Positions 7,631-15,564 of a stretch of 64,000 nt of DNA are shown in pieces. Numbering within the stretch: the first letter of the stretch is position 1; each line of letters starts with the position of its first letter. The notes below the pieces were generated by a model. That model saw only the letters and a list, made by a program, of their open reading frames with translations, was not told the DNA's origin and ran no database searches. Origin of the DNA: Clostridia bacterium (GTDB lineage: Bacteria; Bacillota; Clostridia; Oscillospirales; Acutalibacteraceae); contig JAFWYB010000070.1 in NCBI GenBank assembly GCA_017517865.1, positions 48,866 through 112,865 of the forward strand, given 5' to 3'. The position numbers and the translations under genes were made by a program.

Positions 7631-8674
7631 ATGAACAAAAAATCATTTGAAATTTTAAGTGCCGATACAGTTGTAGCTGTCTGGAATGACGGTCAGCTTA
7701 CAGTTGTTAACGACGCTTTGCTTCCTTTGTATTTAAAACGTATCAGTAATGCTGAAATGTGGCTTGAAAGTCGTGCTATTGATAGCCATAGAGCAAATTC
7801 ACGTCTTCTCAAAAAAGCTCTTCGCCTTGCTGAGAAGGATGATGTTTCAACGGTTGTTCACGTTAACGGTGCTACCATCACTGATAACTATTGGGTGCGT
7901 CCTGTCGGATCTGAACTCACCTATGCTGATGTTAAATTTGATAACGATTATTTTTCAAACCTTGCTCTGAAAGGTACTTATGACAGCTTTAACAGAGCCG
8001 CTAACAGCAAGCACAGCAGAACACCGGAGCTTACAAATGTAGGTAGCTTCGAAAAATGCTGGAAGCTTCGTGACGGAAATTGGTGGATATATAAGAAGGC
8101 TAATCATAACGAACTTTTCTCTGAACTGTTTGTGTTTGAGCTCGGTAAAGCACTCGGCATGAATATGGCTCATTATGAGCGTGGACAGGGCATTATAAAA
8201 TCACTTGACTTCACCGATTCTGCAAAGGTCAATTTTGAGCCTGCATCAACTTTTATGGGTGACAACGAGGATTATGAGGATGTAGTTACCGAGCTTCAGA
8301 AGATTTGTCCTGAAGCGATAGCGGACTATGTCAGAATGATTTTTCTTGATACTGTGGTTGCTAATCCCGACAGGCACACAAATAACTTCGGTCTGCTTAG
8401 GGATGTTGATACAGGTAAACTTGTCGGCTTTGCTCCGAATTTTGATAACAATATGGCTCTCATTTCAAGAGGCTATCCTAAGAAGTCAACATCAAAGGAT
8501 TTACTTATCAGTCTTTTCAACGAACTGCTTGACAATCATCCCATGTACAAAGCATATCTTCCCGAACTTGACGAATCAACAGTCAAAGAGATTCTGGATA
8601 AGATAAATATGAAGGTTAAGAGACAAGAAATAACAGACTTTGTAATGAGCAGATACAGCTTTATTAAAAAATAA
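7631..8674 (+). CDS. HipA-like protein kinase, orphan
   Basis: A 347-residue protein with the kinase core of the HipA family, serine/threonine kinases best known as toxins of HipBA modules. The catalytic loop is NPDRHTNNFG (D247, N252), and the metal-binding DFD-equivalent is NFDNN (D272); the Lys of YKKANHNELFSELFVFELGKALG near residue 155 and its following Glu form the ATP pocket. The usual N-terminal HipA subdomain is replaced by a short region of about 110 residues. No HipB-type helix-turn-helix gene is adjacent on either side, so it may not be a classical toxin; single-gene HipA-like kinases with housekeeping or phage-related roles exist. It is transcribed alone, with its own promoter, and is followed by repeat R1a. 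Confidence 0.7.
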   Translation: MNKKSFEILSADTVVAVWNDGQLTVVNDALLPLYLKRISNAEMWLESRAIDSHRANSRLLKKALRLAEKDDVSTVVHVNGATITDNYWVRPVGSELTYADVKFDNDYFSNLALKGTYDSFNRAANSKHSRTPELTNVGSFEKCWKLRDGNWWIYKKANHNELFSELFVFELGKALGMNMAHYERGQGIIKSLDFTDSAKVNFEPASTFMGDNEDYEDVVTELQKICPEAIADYVRMIFLDTVVANPDRHTNNFGLLRDVDTGKLVGFAPNFDNNMALISRGYPKKSTSKDLLISLFNELLDNHPMYKAYLPELDESTVKEILDKINMKVKRQEITDFVMSRYSFIKK

Positions 8675-8678
8675 ATTC

Positions 8679-8967
8679 AAAGCTTTACAAATCTCTGAAA
8701 CTTTACAAAACTTTACAACAGCAGAATACACCAGGTAACAACAAGTGCCTTTTATGGGCATTTTCAGGCATAAAACCTATCAAAAATACCCCAAAAAACA
8801 CCTCATCGAATAAGGTAACAACCCCATGGTTGGTATGACTGTTGCATGTGCAGTTGCTATTGAAGAGGCAAGTAAATAAAAGCTTCTCGGCACTCAGTTA
8901 AAATTTAATTATTGATAAATAGTTAGACACATCATTTTTGAGTTTTCCTCAATGATGTGTCTATCTT
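8679..8967 (+). repeat. dispersed repeat R1, copy a (full length)
   Basis: This 289-bp block shares its order of elements with 15184-15382 and 27291-27518: an ACTTTACAAAACTTTACAA-type AT-rich head, a spacer bounded by two direct AGGTAACAAC decamers (8733-8742 and 8813-8822), a short reading frame MVGMTVACAVAIEEASK (8826-8879), a TCTCGGCACT stretch and a terminator hairpin. All three copies lie just downstream of plus-strand genes and in the same orientation. The three short frames differ only by synonymous changes over their common 14 codons, so this is either a selected micropeptide or the preserved 3' end of an unknown gene family. Apart from the following promoter, the 455-bp gap 8675-9129 holds nothing else. 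Confidence 0.75.
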
Positions 8968-8970
8968 TTT
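8925..8970 (+). terminator. R1-associated terminator hairpin
   Basis: AGACACATCATT (8925-8936) pairs with AATGATGTGTCT (8951-8962), followed by ATCTTTTT. The same hairpin recurs at 17245 and 27473. Confidence 0.8.
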
Positions 8971-9065
8971 ATGCCTTTCGGACGAAAAAACATACCAAAC
9001 AGACAAATAAAACGTTTTATCTCCTGACTTGTTATATTATTCAAGTGTAATTAACTGTTGCTTTG

Positions 9066-9094
9066 TTGACTTTGAAATAGCTATAAATTAAAAT
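9066..9094 (+). promoter_or_regulatory. promoter of the LytTR two-component operon
   Basis: TTGACT (9066-9071), 17 bases, TAAAAT (9089-9094). Confidence 0.7.
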
Positions 9095-9112
9095 ATCAGA
9101 AGGATTAAAATT

Positions 9113-9133
9113 ATGAAGATGGTGATTTTTTGA
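9113..9133 (+). other. six-codon leader frame overlapping the regulator start
   Basis: ATG at 9113 has the best ribosome binding site in the leader (AGAAGGA, 8 bases upstream) and reads MKMVIF then UGA at 9131-9133. That stop overlaps the UUG start of the regulator (9130) as UUGA. Translation of the regulator may therefore depend on reinitiation after this micro-frame. Confidence 0.4.
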
Positions 9134-9843
9134 TAAATATTACACTTTGTGATGACAGTGCAAATGATATCGAGATTATTAAGTCTGAGCTTATTAAATA
9201 TAGTACTGATAAGCATATTAAATTTAATATCAGCTCTTTTAATTCTCCCGACCAGCTTATTTATGAAATTCAGGACAGGCACATATCTGATATATTCATT
9301 CTTGATGTATCGATGCCCGGAAAAAACGGATTTGAACTTGCTGAAGCAATAAGGCAGCATATAGCTGACCCTGTTATTATTTTCCTGACATCTATGGAAG
9401 GCCGTGCGGTTGACGGATATAAGGTAAACGCACTCAGATATGTGATAAAAGAAAATCTCAGCCGTGATATAACGGAAGCTCTTGACTGTGCCGTTAAAGC
9501 GGTGTCAAATTCCAACGACAGTGTTATTACAGTGCGAAGATATAATGATTTCTGGCGTGTATCCTATGACAGCATCATTTATGTCACCCGTGTTTCAAGA
9601 CAGTTGATCATTGTGACAGATAAAGATGGAGAGCTTGTAGACAACAGAGGTATTTCTGAATTTTTTAATATCCTTAACGATGATCGTTTTATTTTTATTG
9701 ACAGAGGTTGCTTTGTAAATATTGACTACATTTCACAGATAATAGGCAATGACATCCGTCTTAAAAATGGATCAGTATTACCGATCAGCAGAAGGTTAAT
9801 GAAGACGGTAAAAGAAACGCTTTTGATAAGATGGGGATTATAA
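9130..9843 (+). CDS. LytTR-family response regulator (AgrA-like)
   Basis: A 237-residue regulator with an N-terminal receiver domain (acidic pair D8-D9, phosphoacceptor D59 in FILDVSMPG) and a C-terminal LytTR DNA-binding domain (about 135-235, including YNDFWRV, RGCFVNIDYI and LPISRRLMKTVKETL). LytTR regulators bind paired direct repeats upstream of targets and often control surface proteins, bacteriocins or quorum responses. The start must be UUG at 9130: the frame is closed upstream by TAA at 9106-9108 and contains no ATG or GTG. Immediately downstream is its kinase. The LRR surface protein at 11240 is the nearest plausible target, by position only. Confidence 0.88.
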   Translation: MINITLCDDSANDIEIIKSELIKYSTDKHIKFNISSFNSPDQLIYEIQDRHISDIFILDVSMPGKNGFELAEAIRQHIADPVIIFLTSMEGRAVDGYKVNALRYVIKENLSRDITEALDCAVKAVSNSNDSVITVRRYNDFWRVSYDSIIYVTRVSRQLIIVTDKDGELVDNRGISEFFNILNDDRFIFIDRGCFVNIDYISQIIGNDIRLKNGSVLPISRRLMKTVKETLLIRWGL

Positions 9844-9864
9844 TAAAGGAGAAGGTGTTGTAAA

Positions 9865-11163
9865 ATGAGTATAGTTTATCAGCTTATTCCGTTACTTGCT
9901 GCTTTTGCAGAAGGTCTTATTGTTATATCCGTGCCCGGAAAAATGTGTGGGCGAAAATATAAAAACAGTAAAAATATATTATTGACTCTCGGATTTTCGG
10001 CGTTTTATGCAGTTTTGGTAACTGCGATGAATTCATTGGTGCCGTATCCTTATGCGGTAACGGTTCTTGCGATGATATATTCCTTTGCAGTGCCCTTTGT
10101 TCTCTCAAAGAGGAATATAGCCCTTAATTTTGCTTCGGTTATGATGACCTGGTTTTTCTATTATGTGCTTGACTACGTTATATCTTTCGGTATTATTTTT
10201 GCCGTCGGTATAGAGTATAGTGATGTCATGTTATTGGTGCCTAAACTTATTGAAATTTTTGTGTTTTTTGCGTTCAGCAAAATATACCCTAAGGTCAGGC
10301 TGTTGGGGAAAAAGAATCTATATGTGCTTTTTAGCGTTTCCTTAATTGCTTTCACACTGCTTTCTGTCATTTCTGGTCTGATTTTTTCCGATTCTGTTTT
10401 TGTGATGCAGATGTCGCTTATGCTTTCTGCGGTATTCGTTGTGCTGTCTTTTATTGCTACAATAACCGCTGTTTCAATAAATACTAAGTATGAAAAAGAA
10501 AAGCGTGAAGGTTCAATAATGGCCGCGACAAATGAAATGATGGAAAAGAATTTTGCAGAGCTTCAGAATGCACAGAATACTATGTATCAGCAGATACACG
10601 ATTTTAAAAACCATATCAGAACTATCGGCGGCATGATAGAAAAGGATGACGCTGCAAAGGCTTATGTTGAGGAGCTTTTATCTGCCGATTATAACAAGGT
10701 AAGGCGCTGTAATTGCGGAAACAAGGTAATTGATTCAATTATAAATTGCAAAATTGCCGGGGCACAAGCCGCAGGAATTAACTTCGATTATCAGGTGAGA
10801 CTGTCTTCTGATTTATATTTATCTTCGGTTGATTTGTGTGCTATTCTTGCAAATCAGATTGATAATGCAATAGAGGCTTGTGAAAATATGCCGGAGAAAA
10901 GCAATAAAACAGTTTCCGTTAAAATCTGGCAAAAAGAGGCCTTTGCATTTTTCAAGGTTATGAATCCTTGCAAGGAGAATCCTTTTGATGCTTCAAAGCA
11001 GCTGAAAAGCACAAAGCGGGATTCTGAAGGACTTCACGGTTTCGGAATTAAAAATATTGCAAAGACCGTTGAGTATTACGGCGGTACGCTTAAAAACGAT
11101 TATAAAAACGGCATTTTCACATCGGTTGTTATGGTTCCGAATAACAATTCAGTACAGGAATAA
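9865..11163 (+). CDS. GHKL sensor histidine kinase (AgrC-like)
   Basis: A 432-residue membrane kinase. Six hydrophobic segments occupy about residues 1-205, followed by a short coiled linker and the catalytic region: phosphoacceptor H245 in HDFKNHIRTI, N-box NQIDNAIEACE, and G-box GFGIKNIAKTVEYYGG. This is the HPK10/AgrC architecture that senses peptides with a polytopic membrane domain. It begins 21 bases after the response regulator with an AAAGGAG site, so the two form a pair. No small precursor peptide gene resembling AgrD is evident nearby, leaving the signal unknown. Confidence 0.88.
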   Translation: MSIVYQLIPLLAAFAEGLIVISVPGKMCGRKYKNSKNILLTLGFSAFYAVLVTAMNSLVPYPYAVTVLAMIYSFAVPFVLSKRNIALNFASVMMTWFFYYVLDYVISFGIIFAVGIEYSDVMLLVPKLIEIFVFFAFSKIYPKVRLLGKKNLYVLFSVSLIAFTLLSVISGLIFSDSVFVMQMSLMLSAVFVVLSFIATITAVSINTKYEKEKREGSIMAATNEMMEKNFAELQNAQNTMYQQIHDFKNHIRTIGGMIEKDDAAKAYVEELLSADYNKVRRCNCGNKVIDSIINCKIAGAQAAGINFDYQVRLSSDLYLSSVDLCAILANQIDNAIEACENMPEKSNKTVSVKIWQKEAFAFFKVMNPCKENPFDASKQLKSTKRDSEGLHGFGIKNIAKTVEYYGGTLKNDYKNGIFTSVVMVPNNNSVQE

Positions 11164-11239
11164 CAGCCGTTCAGACAAAACAGCCTAAAAGTTTTTCTTT
11201 ATGATATTATAATAATGTGAAGATAAAGGAGGATTCATT

Positions 11240-14200
11240 ATGAAAAAGACTAAATTCTTGTCTGTTGTTTTTCTTGTTGTACTTTTCTCTGCTGTGTTTG
11301 CCTTCAGCGCTTTCGGTGCTGAGGAAGAGTACGTTGAAGGTATATTTACCTACACCGTTGAGGACGGAAAAGCAACGATTGTAAAATGTGTATGGGAAAC
11401 AGGAGATGAGCTTGTAATTCCCGAAGAGCTCGGCGGCTACCCTATTGTGGCTATCGGTGACGGAGCCATGCAAGGCGACAAATACTATATAGATGAAGTT
11501 ATAATTCCCTCATCTCTTGAGAGGGTCGGAGCCAAGAATTACATTTTTAATGCAACGAGATTTTATGTAAATTGCGTTGAAGATTGGCTGGATATCGAAT
11601 TTTCAGATAATTCATTCAGAAAAGACCCGTACTTTTATATTTATGTTGACGGAAAGCTTCTCAAAGATCTTGTTATTCCCGAGGGTATAACCGAAATAAA
11701 GCCTTATGCTTTTAACCGTTGTACAACAATAGAAACCGTAACGTTGCCGAAGGGCTTCAAGAAAATCGGTAATGAGGCGTTTACCAATTCAAAAGTAAAA
11801 AAGGTTTATGTTGATTCCTTTGAAACCTGGAACAGCATTGATATGCGGGATATACCTATGAAGGTTGCAAAAGAGCTTTACATCGGCGGTGAGCTTGTAA
11901 CGGCTATTGATGTTCCCGAAAGCGTTACAGAGCTGAACAGCAAAAATTTTCTGTATATCAAAAATCTTGAGTATCTGAAGCTTCATGAAAATGTTTCCGC
12001 AGTTTACGGAGGAATATCAGTTGAAAGCTTATACATTGACAGCATGGAGCAATATATTGATATAATTGCCAATTCTGTTTCCGAATCGGATGCTGCCACT
12101 TCACCGGTCAGCTTTATGTCTTGTGCCGAAAAGGTCTATATCGGTGGTGAGCTTTTAACAGAGATTGTTATTCCTGAGGGCGTAAAGGAAATCCCTGCCG
12201 GTTGCTTCAGCGCTACTAAGGGCATCAGTAAAATATCCTTCCCATCATCTGTTGAAAAGATTGGCAAGAATGCCTTTTTCAATATGCCCGATACGAAGGC
12301 GGTTTATGTAGCTGATGCTGAAACATGGTTCAGAATTTGCGATGAGCTTGCTGTAAGCAGTGGCTATAAGGTGTTTGACAAGCTGTATATAGGTGGCGAG
12401 GAGGCAGTAACCGTTACTATTCCCGATTCTGTTGAAAAGCTTCCCTTCTGGTCCTTCAGCCGTGTGAAAAATGTAAAAAGCATTGTGTTGTCAAAGAATA
12501 TAAAGGAGTTCAACAAAGCATTCAGTAACGACTGCAGTTATATTGAAAATGTTTATGTTGATTCTCTTGAAACTTGGTTGGGGTATAACTTTGAAACTGC
12601 TTCATGCAATCCGATGTGTTGGGCTGAAAAGCTTTATGTGGACGGAGAGCTTCTTACAGATGTTATCTATCCTGACGGTACAACAGAAATCGGTCTGGAA
12701 TTTTACGACTGTGAATCCCTGAAAACCGTTGCAATTCCCGCCTCGGTGACAACGGTAAAAAAGGATGCCTTTATGGGCTGTGAAAGCCTTGAGGCTGTTT
12801 ATGCAGAAAGCCTTGAAAGCTGGCTCAATATCGATTTTGAAACACCTGAAAGTAATCCGCTTTATTATGGAGCGAAGCTTTATATTGACGGAAAGCTTCT
12901 TACAGAGGTTACGCTTCCCGAATCAATGAGCGAGTTTAAAAGCTATACCTTCTATAACTGTACTAGCCTTGAAAAAATCAACATTACCGAAAACGTGAAG
13001 GCATTCGGAAAAAACACTTTTATCTACTGTACTGCGGATGTTTATGCTGATACTCTCGAGCATTGGTTAAGCTTTGATTTTAAAGACGGAAAATCTCCCA
13101 TGATATACGGAAAGGACTTATATATCGCAGGTGAGCCTCTCACAGAGCTGATAATTCCCGAAAGTGTAGAAATAATACCGTCATATGCTTTCGCATATGT
13201 TAAAAACCTTACAAGAGTTGAAATTCCCGCCTCGACAAAAATATATGACTCTGCTTTCAGAAACAGTGGGGTCAAGGTAGCGGAGGTCGGTACTCTTCCC
13301 AAGGGACAGACACAGGCTACGGCTGAAATAAATCAATACAACTCATGGTTTACAGGCTGCTCCGATATTGAGCTGATTATAGGCCCCGGCATCAGGAAAA
13401 TCGGATATCAGGCCTTTAGCGGCTGTGTGGCTATTAAAAAAATAACCTTTTCTTACGCCGTAGAAGTAATCGGCGAACAGGCCTTTAAGGGCAGCTGCCA
13501 TCTTAAAGAGGTGGTTATTTCATCAAGTGTCAAGTCTGTAGGTGAGTATGCCTTCAGCGAGTGTCATATGCTTGAAAGCGTTACCTTCGGCGACAAAACT
13601 GAAGGCAAGGCTGTGACAGATGTTGGGTACAGAGCTTTTTATAAATGTCCCGCTCTTAAAAATATCACCTTCAATACAGGTGTAAAGAGCTTTGATGGTT
13701 ATGCTTTCCAGGAAAGCAAGAATATTGAAAACGTATATGTCAACGACCTTGCTTCTTATCTGGGCATAACACATAAAGAGATGCATGATAATTGGTCTTC
13801 TCCCGCCTATTTTGCCGATAACCTTTATATCAACGGTGAAGTGGCGAAGAATCTCGTTATTCCTGAGGGAGTAACAAGAATAAGTGAATACGCATTTTAC
13901 GGAACAAAAACACTTGAAACCGTTCAGTTTCCGTCCACACTTACACATATAGGCGACTGTTCTTTTGCTCTTTGTGTAAATCTGCAGGATGTTGTTTTTC
14001 CGGATTCCCTCAAAAAAATAGGCGATTTTTCCTTTATGACATGTAAAAAAATAAAAAGTCTGGAAATTCCCCGTAATGTAAAAAGTATAGGTATCAGTGC
14101 CTTTGATTTCTGTTCAAGTCTTGAATACGTTGTATTCTACGAGAAAATCGGTACTGCGGGTGATCATGCCTTCAAAGATTGTAAAAACCTTAAACAGATT

Positions 14201-15130
14201 CTTTATACGGGTACAGAAAGCCAATGGATGACCTTTGTTACCAAAAATTATAATTCAGGTGTGGCAAACGTTCCTTATTATTGTGAATACGATCCTGATG
14301 CTCTTTTCTCGCCTAAGAATCTCAGTGCTACCCAGACATCGAGCAGTATTACCGTTAAATGGTCGGCTGTAAACGGTGCGACAGGCTACAGAGTATTTGT
14401 CAAAAATACACAAACCGGAAAATGGGATATTGCCGTAAGAACAACGGGTAAAAAAACAACGGCAACTATCAGTAATCTTAATTCAGGCTCGAAATATTGT
14501 GTTGCAGTTAAAGCGTATATGAATACGGGAGCTTTGATTATGTGGTCACCCGAATACAGCGAACTTATTACAATTACCAGGCCGGCTGTTGCCGATAAGG
14601 TTACTGCTTCGCAGAAAACGGAAAGCATTACACTTAAATGGAATAAGGTGCCCGGTGCAACCGGATACAGAATTTATGTTGCAAGAAACGGCAGCTGGAA
14701 GGCTCTTAAAACAACGACAAAACTTACATATACCATAAGAGATTTAAATCCCGGCACAAAATACACCTTTGCCGTTAAGGCCTATACCAAACATGACGGA
14801 AATACTTATTGGGCAAGCAAATATGCAAGGCTTGAAACCGCAACCAAAACAGCAACACCTGTAGCCACCGTAACCTCCACGTCAAAGACAAAGTCTCTTG
14901 TAAAATGGAATAACGTCAGCGGAGAAAGCGGCTATCAGGTATGGTACTCAACAAGTAAGGACGGTACCTATAAGAGATTCGGTAATGCAAAGGCAAACGC
15001 AACCTCTATGATGGTTACAGGTCTTACGAGCGCTAAAACCTATTACTTCAAGGTCAGAACCTACATCAAGACCGACAGCGGCTACGTATATTCTGCGTGG
15101 AGTGCAGTAAAGAGCGTAAAGGTTAAATAA
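11240..15130 (+). CDS. secreted BspA-like leucine-rich-repeat protein with FN3 domains
   Basis: A 1296-residue exported protein. Residues 1-29 are a signal peptide ending near FGA. Residues about 30-1015 are LRR_5/BspA-type repeats, recognised by recurring IPxSVxxIGxxAFxxCxxL units, interleaved with a repeated LYIxGELLTEIVIPEG plus VYVDSLETWLxxxF module that appears at least eight times. Residues about 1023-1296 are three fibronectin type III domains (SSITVKWSAVNGATGYRV; ESITLKWNKVPGATGYRI; TKSLVKWNNVSGESGYQV). No LPXTG motif, transmembrane tail, dockerin or SLH domain is seen, so surface retention, if any, is by another means. BspA-like proteins act in adhesion to host proteins or other bacteria. 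A TATAAT at 11208-11213 without a clear -35, and an AAGGAGGA site, precede the start. Confidence 0.88.
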   Translation: MKKTKFLSVVFLVVLFSAVFAFSAFGAEEEYVEGIFTYTVEDGKATIVKCVWETGDELVIPEELGGYPIVAIGDGAMQGDKYYIDEVIIPSSLERVGAKNYIFNATRFYVNCVEDWLDIEFSDNSFRKDPYFYIYVDGKLLKDLVIPEGITEIKPYAFNRCTTIETVTLPKGFKKIGNEAFTNSKVKKVYVDSFETWNSIDMRDIPMKVAKELYIGGELVTAIDVPESVTELNSKNFLYIKNLEYLKLHENVSAVYGGISVESLYIDSMEQYIDIIANSVSESDAATSPVSFMSCAEKVYIGGELLTEIVIPEGVKEIPAGCFSATKGISKISFPSSVEKIGKNAFFNMPDTKAVYVADAETWFRICDELAVSSGYKVFDKLYIGGEEAVTVTIPDSVEKLPFWSFSRVKNVKSIVLSKNIKEFNKAFSNDCSYIENVYVDSLETWLGYNFETASCNPMCWAEKLYVDGELLTDVIYPDGTTEIGLEFYDCESLKTVAIPASVTTVKKDAFMGCESLEAVYAESLESWLNIDFETPESNPLYYGAKLYIDGKLLTEVTLPESMSEFKSYTFYNCTSLEKINITENVKAFGKNTFIYCTADVYADTLEHWLSFDFKDGKSPMIYGKDLYIAGEPLTELIIPESVEIIPSYAFAYVKNLTRVEIPASTKIYDSAFRNSGVKVAEVGTLPKGQTQATAEINQYNSWFTGCSDIELIIGPGIRKIGYQAFSGCVAIKKITFSYAVEVIGEQAFKGSCHLKEVVISSSVKSVGEYAFSECHMLESVTFGDKTEGKAVTDVGYRAFYKCPALKNITFNTGVKSFDGYAFQESKNIENVYVNDLASYLGITHKEMHDNWSSPAYFADNLYINGEVAKNLVIPEGVTRISEYAFYGTKTLETVQFPSTLTHIGDCSFALCVNLQDVVFPDSLKKIGDFSFMTCKKIKSLEIPRNVKSIGISAFDFCSSLEYVVFYEKIGTAGDHAFKDCKNLKQILYTGTESQWMTFVTKNYNSGVANVPYYCEYDPDALFSPKNLSATQTSSSITVKWSAVNGATGYRVFVKNTQTGKWDIAVRTTGKKTTATISNLNSGSKYCVAVKAYMNTGALIMWSPEYSELITITRPAVADKVTASQKTESITLKWNKVPGATGYRIYVARNGSWKALKTTTKLTYTIRDLNPGTKYTFAVKAYTKHDGNTYWASKYARLETATKTATPVATVTSTSKTKSLVKWNNVSGESGYQVWYSTSKDGTYKRFGNAKANATSMMVTGLTSAKTYYFKVRTYIKTDSGYVYSAWSAVKSVKVK

Positions 15131-15134
15131 CAGT

Positions 15135-15163
15135 GAAAGCCACCCTCAGCGGTGGCTTTCGTA
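15135..15163 (+). terminator. hairpin terminator after the LRR gene
   Basis: GAAAGCCACC (15135-15144) and GGTGGCTTTC (15151-15160) form a perfect 10-bp stem. The U-tract is weak (GTAAT), so termination may be partial. Confidence 0.6.
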
Positions 15164-15183
15164 ATATGTGAATTTTCCTTTTG

Positions 15184-15382
15184 AAAGCTTTACAATCCAA
15201 CCCACCACCCGAAACTTTACATCAGCAAAATACACCATGGTACAACAGGTGCCGTTATGGACGTTTTTAGGTACAAAAAGCCTATATATTGCCTCCAAAA
15301 ATACCCCATCGAATAAGGTAACAACCCCATGGTTGGTATGACTGTTGCATGTGCAGTTGCTATTGAAGAGGCTTCAAAATAA
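15184..15382 (+). repeat. dispersed repeat R1, copy b
   Basis: Matches R1a from the AAAGCTTTACAA head through the GAATAAGGTAACAACCCC block and the 17-codon frame (15329-15382), which again reads MVGMTVACAVAIEEASK with changes only at synonymous positions (GCA to GCT, AGT to TCA). It lacks the downstream CGGCACT stretch and the AGACACATC hairpin, being followed instead by a different terminator. Confidence 0.75.
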
Positions 15383-15397
15383 TATCATCGCATAATA

Positions 15398-15430
15398 AAA
15401 TCTCCTGTTCGTTTGGACGGGAGATTTTTT
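15398..15430 (+). terminator. Rho-independent terminator
   Basis: AAATCTCCTGTTC (15398-15410) pairs with GGACGGGAGATTT (15415-15427) around a GTTT loop and ends in TTTTTT. Confidence 0.85.
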
Positions 15431-15497
15431 GCGTTTATCTTACCGAAAGCACAGTGCCGAACCCGGTGTTATATTTATAAAAAGCAAATAAGTATAC

Positions 15498-15526
15498 TTG
15501 CAAAAATAATAATTTAATGTTAAGAT
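15498..15526 (+). promoter_or_regulatory. promoter of the secreted hydrolase gene
   Basis: TTGCAA (15498-15503), 17 bases, TAAGAT (15521-15526). Confidence 0.55.
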
Positions 15527-15564
15527 AATAAAGCAGACATTAAAGAAATGAATGGAGGACAATT

